A DNA stretch of 64,000 nucleotides from Neorhizobium galegae bv. officinalis (GCA_000985875.1 CCRI01000016.1:62001-126000), one strand, 5' to 3'; positions 40,529-51,124 are shown, numbered from the stretch's first letter. Notes: generated by a model from the sequence alone, not told the origin. Program-made: numbers and translations.

Positions 40529-40771
40529 TCAGCGGTACCAGCGACGGTCGCGAGAGGCGGACGACACACCGAGCATATAGCCGATCGCCAGGCCCAGCAG
40601 GCCGATAACGGCAATTGCCGAGCCGGTAGCGGCCGGATGATCGACGGCATGAGCGGCCACCATGCCCGCCTCGTCCTTGACATGATGAACAGCAGATTTC
40701 GTGCGGGCGACAACGCCGGTCTCTTCGGCGACATCGCCGGTAAAACCGGCTGCGAGAGGTTTTTTGGCCAT
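40529..40771 (-). CDS. DUF883-like small membrane protein
   Basis: This 80-residue protein has a short amphipathic N-terminal half (EETGVVARTKSAVHHVKDEA) and a C-terminal transmembrane helix (ATGSAIAVIGLLGLAIGYML) ending ASRDRRWYR. It looks like a shortened relative of the 39286-39657 protein; HPAATTT/HPAATGS before the helix and the WY..R end are shared. AAGGAG before the ATG at 40771 supports the start. Confidence 0.77.
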   Translation of the reverse strand: MAKKPLAAGFTGDVAEETGVVARTKSAVHHVKDEAGMVAAHAVDHPAATGSAIAVIGLLGLAIGYMLGVSSASRDRRWYR

Positions 40772-40792
40772 GGGAGTCTCCTTTTCGGGAAC

Positions 40793-40818
40793 AACACCCA
40801 AACGGAACGCGAGGTTCC
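40793..40818 (-). promoter_or_regulatory. Candidate EcfG promoter of the 40529-40771 gene
   Basis: GGAAC (40818-40814), 17 bases, then TGTT (40796-40793) on the minus strand. The spacing is one longer than in the other sites. GGAAC also forms a palindrome here with a second copy (GGAAC at 40804, GTTCC at 40814). Confidence 0.45.
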
Positions 40819-40907
40819 GTCTCCAGCTTCCCATCTCGAAGGGCAGGCCCTTTATCTGAAGGCGAATGAAAGCCCGCGCCGACGAGAAGCCGGCGCGGGC
40901 GGAAAGA

Positions 40908-41108
40908 TTATTCGGTGACTTTAGCCTGTCCTTCGGACTGCTTCAGCACGACGGCTTCCTCGCGCGGGTCCATTTTCGGAGCCGCAATGCTTGCCGTGGT
41001 GATGTCCTTGTCCACCGTGGCGGAAGCCGTGACGTGGCCGGCGCATTCCGCAAGAGCTGCGGTGGACGACAGGCCGAGCACGGCGGCGATTACGAGAACT
41101 GTCTTCAT
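40908..41108 (-). CDS. Secreted hypothetical protein
   Basis: The 66-residue precursor starts MKTVLVIAAVLGLSSTAALA, a clear signal peptide, leaving a mature part of about 45 residues with one cysteine (ECAGHVTASATVDKD). No family was recognised. AAGGAG lies about seven bases before the ATG. A periplasmic location is inferred. Confidence 0.7.
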   Translation of the reverse strand: MKTVLVIAAVLGLSSTAALAECAGHVTASATVDKDITTASIAAPKMDPREEAVVLKQSEGQAKVTE

Positions 41109-41227
41109 GCCATTCTCCTTCGCTGTGGTTGCGGTCGCCAAGTTAGCCCGCAACGCGATGAACCCGAAATCACGAATTCGCGTTTCGAGCGGCCATCATA
41201 CTGCCTGTTTTTCGTCGCCTGCCGCGA

Positions 41228-41410
41228 TTACATCAGCTTTGAAAGGGTTTCGCGGTTGACGAAGATATCTGTCTTTCCGGCCTCATAGGCGGGGTGACTG
41301 AATTCCAGCACCCCCCTTTCAGGCATTTCAAGCGCCTGCTTGACGGTGACCAGACCAACCGGGACACGCTGGTCGCCGTTCCGGACGACTGCCTCAACGA
41401 TTTTCTGCAT
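41228..41410 (-). CDS. Hypothetical 60-residue protein
   Basis: A small soluble protein (QKIVEAVVRNGDQRVPVGLV, then PERGVLEFSHPAYEAGKTD) of unknown family. The unusually strong GGAGGGGAGG before the ATG and a perfect EcfG promoter show it is very likely a gene. It has no membrane helix or signal peptide. Confidence 0.72.
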   Translation of the reverse strand: MQKIVEAVVRNGDQRVPVGLVTVKQALEMPERGVLEFSHPAYEAGKTDIFVNRETLSKLM

Positions 41411-41442
41411 ATCCTCCCCTCCTCCAAGGTCGAATCCGTCGT

Positions 41443-41467
41443 AACGCGGATCTTGCCTCCATGTTCC
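41443..41467 (-). promoter_or_regulatory. EcfG promoter of the 41228-41410 gene
   Basis: GGAAC (41467-41463) and CGTT (41446-41443) with exactly 16 bases between, on the minus strand; a perfect match ending 32 bases before the ATG. Confidence 0.75.
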
Positions 41468-41559
41468 ATCAGGAATCGGATTTTTTTAAGGTTGGATACG
41501 GTATCGGGCAGCTTTTATGACGGAGGCCAACGCCCGGCATAACAGGGCGTTGCGGCATC

Positions 41560-41733
41560 TCAATGAAGGTCCAGCGGCAGCTGGATGCCTTTGGGAATGG
41601 TCGGGCGTCGCTGGTTGGCGATCTGTATCTTCTGAAACGTCTCTTGCCGACGCTGCGCTTCAGCCTCGCGCAGGGCCCTCGATGCCGCGACCGCGGCCAT
41701 TGCACGTTCGATCACCTGTTCGGTTCTGCTCAT
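41560..41733 (-). CDS. SOS-linked 57-residue helical protein
   Basis: This ORF of 57 codons is shorter than normal cut-offs. It reads MSRTEQVIERAMAAVAASRA and continues with a charged helix (EAEAQRRQETFQKIQIANQR) and a terminal IPKGIQLPLDLH. No family was recognised. GGAGG sits six bases before the ATG. A perfect LexA box lies 16 bases upstream, over the likely -10, with TTGACT further up as -35. It is therefore probably a DNA-damage-induced protein; many SOS genes of this size are cell-division or toxin-like regulators, but no such role can be read from the sequence. Confidence 0.68.
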   Translation of the reverse strand: MSRTEQVIERAMAAVAASRALREAEAQRRQETFQKIQIANQRRPTIPKGIQLPLDLH

Positions 41734-41748
41734 CAGCACCCTCCAAAT

Positions 41749-41763
41749 GTTCTCTATTTGTTC
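41749..41763. promoter_or_regulatory. LexA (SOS) box
   Basis: GTTCTCTATTTGTTC is a perfect match to the alphaproteobacterial LexA site GTTC-N7-GTTC. On the minus strand TTGACT (41786-41781) lies 17 bases before the box, placing LexA over the -10 of the 57-residue ORF. The penicillin-binding protein gene starts about 170 bases away on the other side. Confidence 0.75.
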
Positions 41764-41931
41764 TCATAAATAGAGATGGAAGTCAAGCGGTTCAAGAAGT
41801 AACAGCCGATAAACCGTTCCTTTACGCCTCCTTAAATCGCCGCATTTAGAGTCCAGCCAAGGCTTGGGCGATCAGACATTCGAGTAACAGCCTGTTTTGG
41901 CAGGCGCGTAACGGGGGTATGCCGGCTCACC

Positions 41932-44412
41932 ATGGCAGCCAGAGGCAGATCAGACAAACGCGTTGAACCGTCCTTCGAGGGTTCGCGGCCGAGCGACGAT
42001 TTCCGCCTCGACGCGGACGAACGGGTCGTGGGCAACGGCCGGCCTGGCAAACGCCCGTCGAGAACCGAAAACGAAGACCGTGACGAGCGCCCGGAACGTG
42101 CCCGTTCCTCTCGCAACAGGAAGGCTCCGCCCCGTCGCCAGGGCGGCGGGTTCTTCGCGCCGCTCCGCAGGCTCGTATACTGGTGTTTCGTGCTCGGCAT
42201 ATGGGCCGGCATCGCCGTCGGCGGGCTGGTGCTTTATTACGGCGCGAAAATGCCGGCCGCCAGCACCTGGTCGATCCCGGATCGTCCGCCGAACATGAAG
42301 ATCACCGCAGTCGATGGCTCGGTCGTCGCCAATCGCGGCTCGACCGGCGGTGAAGCCCTGGCGCTCGAGGAAATGTCGCCCTACCTGCCGCAGGCGGTGA
42401 TCGCCATCGAAGACCGCCGTTTCTATTCGCATTTCGGCGTCGATCCGCTCGGCCTAGCGCGCGCCTTGGTCAACAACCTGACCGGCCAGCCGATCCAGGG
42501 CGGCTCGACCATCACCCAGCAGCTTGCCAAGAACCTGTTCCTGTCGCCGGACCGCACGTTCGAGCGCAAGATCCAGGAGGTGCTGCTGTCCTTCTGGCTG
42601 GAACACAAGTTCACCAAGGACCAGATTCTCGCCATGTATCTGAACCGGGTGTTCTTCGGTTCGAACGCCTATGGCGTGGAGGCTGCTTCGCGGCGGTATT
42701 TCAACAAGTCCGCCCGCGACGTGAACCTCGGCGAGGCGGCGACGCTTGCAGGCCTCCTGAAAGCCCCATCCCGCCTGTCGCCCGCCCGTGATCCGAAGGC
42801 GGCTGAGGCCCGCGCCCAGGTCGTGCTCGGCACGATGCGCGAGGAAGGTTATGTCACCGACAGCGACCTCAAGACCGCCATGTCGCAGCCACCGGCCAAG
42901 GCGAAGAGCTACTGGACCGGCGCCCAGCACTATGCCGCAGACATGGTTGTCGACGAGGTGAAGAGCCTGATCGGCGAGCCGAAAGTCGACGTGACCGTCG
43001 AAACGACGCTCGACATGCGCCTAGAAGCTGCCGCCGAAAAGTCGCTGAACGATGTTCTCAAGAAGGAAGGTGGCAAGCTCAACGCCTCTCAGGCCGCCCT
43101 CGTCTCGGTCGATGCGACCGGTGCGATCCGGGCGCTGGTCGGAGGCCGCGATTATGCAACGAGCCAGTTCAACCGCGCGGTCAAGGCCAAGCGCCAGCCG
43201 GGCTCGGCTTTCAAGCCCTTCGTCTATGCCTCGGCACTCGAAGCCGGCGCCCGGCCGGACTCGATGGTCAACGACGCGCCGGTCAAGATCGGCAACTGGT
43301 CGCCGGAAAATTTCGACGAAAAGTACCGCGGTCCCGTGACGCTCGCCTCGGCCTTCGCGCAATCGCTGAATACGGTCGCCGCACAGCTCGTCATGCAGGT
43401 GGGCCCGGACAAGGTGGTGAGCCTTGCCCACCGGCTCGGCATCGATTCCGATATCCAGGCGAATGCCTCGATCGCGCTCGGCACCTCGGAAGTCTCGCTG
43501 GTCGAGCTGACCTCGGCCTATGCGTCGTTCATGAACGGCGGCTACAAGGCGACCCCGCACATCGTCAAGCGCATCACCGATCCGGACGGCAAGGTGCTTT
43601 ACGAGGCCGATTACGCCAACCCGCCGCGCGTGCTCAGCGAGCCGGTGGCGGCGACGATGAACGGCATGATGAACCGCGTCATCAACGAGGGCACCGGCAA
43701 GGCCGCCAGGATCGACGGTTGGCAGGCAGCCGGCAAGTCGGGCACCACCCAATCGTTCCGCGATGCGCTGTTCGTCGGCTATACCAGCATCATGACGACC
43801 GGCATCTGGGTCGGCAATGACGACGGCGCCTTCATGAAAAAGGTGACCGGCGGCGGGCTGCCGGCAAAGGCCTGGAAGGAATACATGACGGCGGCGATGA
43901 AGGGTTATACGCCGACGCCGCTGTTCGGCACCGGACGCGGCCTCGATCTGCCGCCGCCTGCCGCCCAGCCGGATTCACCCTCGACGACGATCGGCGACAT
44001 CATTTCCGGCATCCTGCCGGGCGCCCGCCAGGCTCCGGAACCGCCCGCCGATTACCCGCCGGCGCCGCGCCCTCCCGCCCAGGATTCTGCCTCGATCGAA
44101 CGGGAACCCGCCCGCGTGCGGCCGGTCTACGGCGACAGCCAGGGATACGACAACAGGGACAACAGGGACAACAGACAGATCTACGACAATCGGCAGATCT
44201 ATGGCGACCGCGGCCGTCGGGGAGAGGTTATACCGCCTGGCGACGTCCCGGTCCGCGACTATCGCCAGTATCGCGGCCCTTATGATTCGTCTGCTCCGGT
44301 GCCTCCCGGAGCGATCGGCGGCGGCCGCGTTCCGCCCGGCGACGTCGGCATTTCGGGCCCCGGAGGCCAGCCCCGACAGACCACGCTTTTCGACCTGATC
44401 ATGGGTCAGTGA
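41932..44412 (+). CDS. Class A penicillin-binding protein (transglycosylase/transpeptidase)
   Basis: The 826-residue protein builds and cross-links peptidoglycan in the periplasm. After an 80-residue basic cytoplasmic tail comes one transmembrane helix (about 80-105). The glycosyltransferase domain has EDRRFYSHFGVDP, QGGSTITQQLAKNLFL and the transpeptidase domain has GSAFKPF (SxxK), SLN and KSGTT (KTG motif). The last 120 residues are Pro-, Asp- and Arg-rich with repeats such as DNRDNRDNRQIYDNRQIY. It is a single gene; dnaK follows after about 200 bases. Confidence 0.93.
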   Translation: MAARGRSDKRVEPSFEGSRPSDDFRLDADERVVGNGRPGKRPSRTENEDRDERPERARSSRNRKAPPRRQGGGFFAPLRRLVYWCFVLGIWAGIAVGGLVLYYGAKMPAASTWSIPDRPPNMKITAVDGSVVANRGSTGGEALALEEMSPYLPQAVIAIEDRRFYSHFGVDPLGLARALVNNLTGQPIQGGSTITQQLAKNLFLSPDRTFERKIQEVLLSFWLEHKFTKDQILAMYLNRVFFGSNAYGVEAASRRYFNKSARDVNLGEAATLAGLLKAPSRLSPARDPKAAEARAQVVLGTMREEGYVTDSDLKTAMSQPPAKAKSYWTGAQHYAADMVVDEVKSLIGEPKVDVTVETTLDMRLEAAAEKSLNDVLKKEGGKLNASQAALVSVDATGAIRALVGGRDYATSQFNRAVKAKRQPGSAFKPFVYASALEAGARPDSMVNDAPVKIGNWSPENFDEKYRGPVTLASAFAQSLNTVAAQLVMQVGPDKVVSLAHRLGIDSDIQANASIALGTSEVSLVELTSAYASFMNGGYKATPHIVKRITDPDGKVLYEADYANPPRVLSEPVAATMNGMMNRVINEGTGKAARIDGWQAAGKSGTTQSFRDALFVGYTSIMTTGIWVGNDDGAFMKKVTGGGLPAKAWKEYMTAAMKGYTPTPLFGTGRGLDLPPPAAQPDSPSTTIGDIISGILPGARQAPEPPADYPPAPRPPAQDSASIEREPARVRPVYGDSQGYDNRDNRDNRQIYDNRQIYGDRGRRGEVIPPGDVPVRDYRQYRGPYDSSAPVPPGAIGGGRVPPGDVGISGPGGQPRQTTLFDLIMGQ

Positions 44413-44474
44413 AGCGTATTCGCAGTATTGCTCGGCAAAGTCTTCTTTTTGCTCGGATACGGGCGATTTCTCGC

Positions 44475-44503
44475 CTTGCAGTCCTAAAAACCCGTCCTTA
44501 TAT
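44475..44503 (+). promoter_or_regulatory. Candidate heat-shock (RpoH) promoter of dnaK
   Basis: CTTGCA (44475-44480), 17 bases, then TTATAT (44498-44503), preceding the dnaK start by about 105 bases. CTTG as -35 with a T-rich -10 is typical of RpoH promoters in alphaproteobacteria. No CIRCE repeat is present. Confidence 0.55.
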
Positions 44504-44608
44504 ACGCCGCATGACCGCAGCCGATGCTGCGCACCATCCCAGTCGAGGAACTGTCAATGGAATGCCTTTGAGGGGTTCCGATGGTTCGCTTAAAGGAGAG
44601 AGAAGAAA

Positions 44609-46510
<1,902 letters not shown>

Positions 46511-46607
46511 TCCGCCGGTTGCCTGATGGCCAGACCTCGACCATAGTTGACTAGAGTATCCGGCTGCCTTCGTGCAGCCGGAATCCTTTCCGGAGCCGGT
46601 TACCTCC

Positions 46608-47741
46608 ATGGCAAAAGCAGACTTTTACGAAACGCTGGGTGTCGGCAAGACGGCCGACGAGAAGGAGTTGAAAAGCGCCTTCCGCAAGCTCGCGATGAAA
46701 TATCATCCCGACAAGAATCCGGGCGACGCAGAAGCCGAAAAGAAGTTCAAGGAACTCGGCGAAGCCTACGAGACCTTGAAGGACCCCCAGAAGCGTGCGG
46801 CCTACGACCGCTTCGGCCATGCCGCCTTCGAACAGGGCGGAATGGGCGGCGGTGGCGGCGGTTTCTCGGGCGCAGGCGCGGGCGGCTTCTCCGATATCTT
46901 CGAAGACATCTTTGGCGAAATGATGGGCGGCGGGCGTGCCCGGCGTTCGTCCGGCGGACGCGAACGCGGCGCCGACCTTCGCTACAATATGGAAATCACG
47001 CTGGAAGAAGCGTTTGCCGGCAAGACGGCGCAGATCCGGGTTCCGACCTCGATCACCTGCGACGTCTGTTCGGGTTCGGGCGCCAAGCCCGGTACGCAGC
47101 CGAAGACCTGCGGCACCTGCCAGGGTTCTGGCCGCGTGCGCGCAAGCCAGGGCTTCTTCTCGGTCGAGCGCACCTGCCCGACCTGCCACGGGCGCGGGCA
47201 GACGATCACCGATCCCTGCGGCAAGTGCCACGGCCAGGGCCGCGTGACCGAAGAGCGTTCGCTATCGGTCAACATCCCGGCCGGCATCGAGGACGGCACG
47301 CGCATCCGCCTGCAGGGCGAAGGCGAAGCCGGTACGCGCGGCGGACCTGCGGGAGATCTCTACATCTTCCTGTCGGTGAAGCCCCACCAGTTCTTCCAGC
47401 GCGACGGCGCCGACCTTTATTGCGCCGTGCCGATCTCCATGACGACGGCCGCCCTCGGCGGCACGTTCGACGTGGCGACGCTCGACGGAACCAAGTCCCG
47501 CGTGACGGTGCCGGAAGGCACCCAGCCGGGCAAGCAGTTCCGCCTGAAGGGCAAGGGCATGCCGGTGCTGCGATCCAGCCAGACGGGCGATCTCTACATC
47601 CAGATCCAGATCGAGACCCCGCAGAATCTCACCAAGCGGCAGCGCGAGCTGCTGCAGGAATTCGAGGAACTGTCCTCGAAGGAGAACAATCCGGAATCCA
47701 CGGGCTTCTTCGCCCGGATGAAGGAATTCTTCGAGAACTGA
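46608..47741 (+). CDS. dnaJ: Hsp40 co-chaperone DnaJ
   Basis: The 377-residue protein has the J domain with HPD (YHPDKNPGD), a Gly/Phe-rich linker (GGGGGFSGAGAGGFSDIFED) and four zinc-binding CxxCxGxG repeats (CDVCSGSG, CGTCQGSG, CPTCHGRG, CGKCHGQG). It stimulates the DnaK ATPase. The start is the ATG giving MAKADFYETLG. A hairpin (CCGGCTGC / GCAGCCGG at about 46560-46581) lies in the 97-base gap after dnaK and may reduce expression relative to dnaK. Confidence 0.97.
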   Translation: MAKADFYETLGVGKTADEKELKSAFRKLAMKYHPDKNPGDAEAEKKFKELGEAYETLKDPQKRAAYDRFGHAAFEQGGMGGGGGGFSGAGAGGFSDIFEDIFGEMMGGGRARRSSGGRERGADLRYNMEITLEEAFAGKTAQIRVPTSITCDVCSGSGAKPGTQPKTCGTCQGSGRVRASQGFFSVERTCPTCHGRGQTITDPCGKCHGQGRVTEERSLSVNIPAGIEDGTRIRLQGEGEAGTRGGPAGDLYIFLSVKPHQFFQRDGADLYCAVPISMTTAALGGTFDVATLDGTKSRVTVPEGTQPGKQFRLKGKGMPVLRSSQTGDLYIQIQIETPQNLTKRQRELLQEFEELSSKENNPESTGFFARMKEFFEN

Positions 47742-47762
47742 GTTTTAGAGCCCAAACTTTGA

Positions 47763-47797
47763 AGCCGTCCGTAACAGATCGTTGCGGACGGCTTTTT
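47763..47797 (+). terminator. Terminator of dnaKJ
   Basis: AGCCGTCCG and CGGACGGCT form a 9-bp stem followed by five T residues, 22 bases after the dnaJ stop. Confidence 0.88.
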
Positions 47798-47807
47798 CGT
47801 TGGGCGC

Positions 47808-48791
47808 CTAGAACGTATCGCGACCGCCGCTGCGCGGGTCGTTCACCATATGTGGCTCATAGATGCCGGCCCGCGCCCTTCGCCTCCAGGGTCGAGCGAT
47901 TTCTCCCGGATTGTGGTCGACATCGACGATTGCAAGCGAAGGCGTCGCATCCGCCCGGCATTGGGCTACCCATTCGCCGCTCGGAGCGGCGATCCCGGAA
48001 GGCGGCATGAAGCCGGGATAGGCGAGGACCGAGAAACTCACCCAGTATCTGTTGCTCGCCGCATGCCCCAGCGCCTCGGCCGCGAAGGCCGGCGTTGCGC
48101 CGGTGGTCGAGAACAGGACGCAATCGACGTCGAGCTGCTCGTATTCCCTGAAGATTTCGGGAAAGTGCGTTTCCATGCCGAGCGAGCAGCCGAAGCGGAC
48201 GCCATCGACCTCGAAGGTCACCGGCATCGAGCCCGGCGTGTACATGAAGGAGATCTTGGTGTTCGACAGCAGGCGCTCGTCATAACGCGTCACCAGCTCT
48301 CCCCTGTCCGAGACGACATAAAGGCTGTTATGCGGCCGATGCGGCTCGGTGAGCTGGTGCACGGAGCCGATCACCGCAAAGAGCCCGAGCTCGCGTGCCA
48401 GCGCCCGCGTTGCATCCAATTCCTCGCGCAGGACGGCCCATTCGAACCGGCTCCAGTCGGACGGCCCGACCGGATCGCGGCCGGTCGAAGACATGATGCG
48501 CTTGTTGGGAGAGCAGGTCGCACCTTCGGGAAAGTGGATCACCTTCACGCTCGCCTTTTGCGCCTCGCGCATCAGGCGGCGCATCTCCTCGCCGCTCGCA
48601 CGAAGCTCGGTTATGCTGCGGGGATCGACATAGGGCGTGGTTTGAGCCACGGCCAGGCGCACCGACCGGGCCTGTGGCCCTGGATCGCCAGGGGCACTCT
48701 CGCGGATATGGCTGAGGGCTGCGGTATAGGATTCGCCCGTCTTTGCGGCACGGGCACGGACACGGCGCTTGAAATTTCCGTTCTGGGTCAT
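47808..48791 (-). CDS. Carbon-nitrogen hydrolase family protein
   Basis: The 327-residue protein belongs to the nitrilase superfamily (cytoplasmic amidases). The catalytic glutamate is in IHFPEGATCS, the lysine in SNTKISF and the cysteine probably in GCSLGMETHFPE, where the gap from Cys to FPE is three residues longer than in the common C-x-D-x-x-FPE motif. About 45 residues precede the enzyme domain, with a conserved-looking basic helix (FKRRVRARAAKTGESYTAAL). Start at MTQNGNFK is supported by AAAGG upstream. Substrate unknown. Confidence 0.8.
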   Translation of the reverse strand: MTQNGNFKRRVRARAAKTGESYTAALSHIRESAPGDPGPQARSVRLAVAQTTPYVDPRSITELRASGEEMRRLMREAQKASVKVIHFPEGATCSPNKRIMSSTGRDPVGPSDWSRFEWAVLREELDATRALARELGLFAVIGSVHQLTEPHRPHNSLYVVSDRGELVTRYDERLLSNTKISFMYTPGSMPVTFEVDGVRFGCSLGMETHFPEIFREYEQLDVDCVLFSTTGATPAFAAEALGHAASNRYWVSFSVLAYPGFMPPSGIAAPSGEWVAQCRADATPSLAIVDVDHNPGEIARPWRRRARAGIYEPHMVNDPRSGGRDTF

Positions 48792-48995
48792 CTTGAGCCT
48801 TTCACGTCCCGGACGGAGTTCCCCAGCAACCACATCCGAAACGGTCGGACCAAGATAGCGACCCGAGACTGAAGTCCCTTTGCCTCCGTGTCAGGACCAT
48901 GCTGGGGAAGGTCCGGGGAGGTTCGGCGTAGGCCACGCAGAACGAAAGATGCCGACCCGGCCTTGATTCGTCAACTCGGGCCGAGGTCGTCTATC

Positions 48996-49577
48996 TCAGG
49001 CCAGCGACTGGATCGACGCGCTGGCGAGGATCATGGCGAAGAGCACGAGGCAGGCGGCAGCGATGCGGCGCACGACGACCGGTTTCACCTCGAAACGCTC
49101 GGTCCGCCGCATCAGGCTGCCGAAGGCGATCCAGCCATTGGCGGCCAGGAGCACCAGTCCGGCAAACAGCGCAAGCCAGGGCGCGAGTTCGGTGCGGACG
49201 CCATGCGGCATGATGACGAGCGCGATGATCAGCGCCTTGGGGTTCAAAACCGTGGTGACGAAGACCTGGCGGATGGAAATCTCCACCGCTTCCTTCGCCT
49301 GCTTTTCGGACGTCCATAAACGATACCCCAAATAGAGCACCCAGACGCCTGCCGCGAGCTTCGCCCAGACCAGCGCCTGCGGATAGGCATGGAAGAAAGG
49401 CGCCGCAAGGGTTGCCACCGGCACGATCACCAGCAGATAACCGCCGAGTTCGCCGGCGATCAGGGGCAGGCCCTTCAGCCAGCCGCGCGCATACCCGCCA
49501 AGCGCCATCAGCGTATTGGTCGGCCCTGGCGTGCAGAGAAGCAGGAGGATGGCGAGGGTAAATTCCGGAATGGTCAT
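48996..49577 (-). CDS. LysE family amino-acid exporter
   Basis: The 193-residue membrane protein has about six helices and the family N-terminus FTLAILLLLCTPGPTNTLMA, where the PGP-type loop is characteristic. The helix GELGGYLLVIVPVATL and the NPKA motif (TTVLNPKALIIAL) are also typical of LysE/RhtB exporters. Substrate is unknown. The ATG giving MTIPEFTLA is preferred because upstream codons would add a charged segment before the first helix. Confidence 0.83.
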   Translation of the reverse strand: MTIPEFTLAILLLLCTPGPTNTLMALGGYARGWLKGLPLIAGELGGYLLVIVPVATLAAPFFHAYPQALVWAKLAAGVWVLYLGYRLWTSEKQAKEAVEISIRQVFVTTVLNPKALIIALVIMPHGVRTELAPWLALFAGLVLLAANGWIAFGSLMRRTERFEVKPVVVRRIAAACLVLFAMILASASIQSLA

Positions 49578-49930
49578 GCAACTGCCTGTCGAAGTGGCCG
49601 GCATGGTCCGGCCCCTCATCTCTAACAGCGTTTTCAGCACGCGGTTTGACACCCGTCAAATCAGTTAGTTTATCGGCCGCGGCATACTGGCCGATTGGGT
49701 CGTTCCGAAGCTCGCCATAGAGACCATAACGAGCTTTGCGTGGAAACGGCTGCTTACCGACCGGCTGGATATTAAGCCGCAAGAACTCGGCCTCTTGGTT
49801 CGACACCTCCTTCATGGCCTCAAGGTCAGATAAGCCTCCGGCACACTGTGCGGCCACACCTCGGCTTTCGCGGACGGCGCCCTAAATAGACGCGCGAGCC
49901 GAAATCACGTAACGCCAGTTGAGGAACCGG
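49578..49930. other. Gap between the LysE exporter and ltrA
   Basis: No complete gene was found. A minus-strand frame from 49857 runs through most of the gap (LRLNIQPVGKQPFPRKARYG) before entering the exporter in the wrong frame; it could be a remnant. TTGACA at about 49645 with TTTATC 17 bases on is a possible plus-strand promoter for ltrA. Confidence 0.35.
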
Positions 49931-51109
49931 ATGAGCGAGGGCGAGCACCACTGGCTTCGAAAGGACGATGCCCGATCGACCAAGGCAAGCTTTCCCGAGC
50001 TGTTCTTCGATCTCGTCTTCGTCTTCGCGTTGATCCAGCTTTCCGAGACGCTTGCCTCGGATTTCAGCTTCGGCATCGCCGCCGAGGCCATCCTGTTCAT
50101 CTTCGCGCTCTGGTGGGTGTGGATCCACACGACCTGGGTCACGAACCTCCTCGACACCGAAATCGAACCCGTCAGGCTGCTGCTCTTCGCGCTGATGTTC
50201 TGCGGCATCGTGCTGGCCATCGCGCTGCCCAAGGCCTTCACGGACATGGGCCTCGTCTTCGCGCTCGCCTATTCGGCCATGCAGCTCATCCGCTCGCTGT
50301 TTGCGCTTTATGCGTTCCGGGGAACCGATGCCGCCTCCTTCATGACCTTCTTCCGGATCACCGCCTGGCTGGCCGTTTCCAGCGCGCTGTGGATCGCCGG
50401 GGGCCTTGCGGAGCCGCAGATGCGGGCAACCTTCTGGATGGCGGCCCTTGCCATCGAATATGCCGGGCCGGCGATGCGCTACTGGCTGCCGGCGATCGGC
50501 GCCTCGCCGCCCGAAACGCTCGACATCAACGGCGAACATCTGGCCGAACGCTGCGCGCTCTTCGTCATCATCGCGCTCGGTGAGACCATTGTCACCACAG
50601 GCAAGAATGCCGCGAGCCACATGGACAATCCCGGCACTCCGCTGGTGCTGTGCTTCGCGTTTCTCTCGACCATCATCATGTGGTGGATCTATTTCCATGA
50701 CGGGCAGGAAAAGGCGGCCGACAAGGCGGAAGAAACCGCTGAGCCCCAGGCGACTGCCCAGCATCTGTTCACCTATGGACACCTGCCGATCGTCGCTGGC
50801 ATCATCCTCACTGCCGTCGGCGAGGATTTCAGCCTCTCGCATCCACAGGAAAAAGGCTCCTACGCCCACGCACTGGCGCTGCTCGGCGGGCCGATCCTGT
50901 TCCTCGCCGGCACGGCCTGGATGAAGACGGTCTCGTCGCGCTTCATTCCCTATTCGCATGCCGCCGGCGTCGTTCTCCTTGCCGGCTGCTTCCTGCTGGT
51001 ACCTTTCATCGCCAGTTTCGCGATGCAGGTCCTCGCCACCGCGATCCTGTTTTTCGTCGCCACCTGGGAATATGTCGCGCTCAGGCGGCGCATGCCACGC
51101 GCCGCCTGA
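49931..51109 (+). CDS. ltrA: Low-temperature-requirement A family membrane protein
   Basis: The 392-residue protein is mostly transmembrane (about 11 helices). It has the LtrA N-terminus ELFFDLVFVFALIQLSETLA and the central HLAERCALFVIIALGETIV with its Gly-Glu-Thr in a helix. The name comes from Listeria, where loss impaired growth in the cold; the molecular role is not known. I start at the ATG at 49931, five bases after GAGGA; a TTG four codons upstream is less likely. Confidence 0.87.
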   Translation: MSEGEHHWLRKDDARSTKASFPELFFDLVFVFALIQLSETLASDFSFGIAAEAILFIFALWWVWIHTTWVTNLLDTEIEPVRLLLFALMFCGIVLAIALPKAFTDMGLVFALAYSAMQLIRSLFALYAFRGTDAASFMTFFRITAWLAVSSALWIAGGLAEPQMRATFWMAALAIEYAGPAMRYWLPAIGASPPETLDINGEHLAERCALFVIIALGETIVTTGKNAASHMDNPGTPLVLCFAFLSTIIMWWIYFHDGQEKAADKAEETAEPQATAQHLFTYGHLPIVAGIILTAVGEDFSLSHPQEKGSYAHALALLGGPILFLAGTAWMKTVSSRFIPYSHAAGVVLLAGCFLLVPFIASFAMQVLATAILFFVATWEYVALRRRMPRAA

Positions 51110-51124
51110 GCGGCAACCGGGCAA

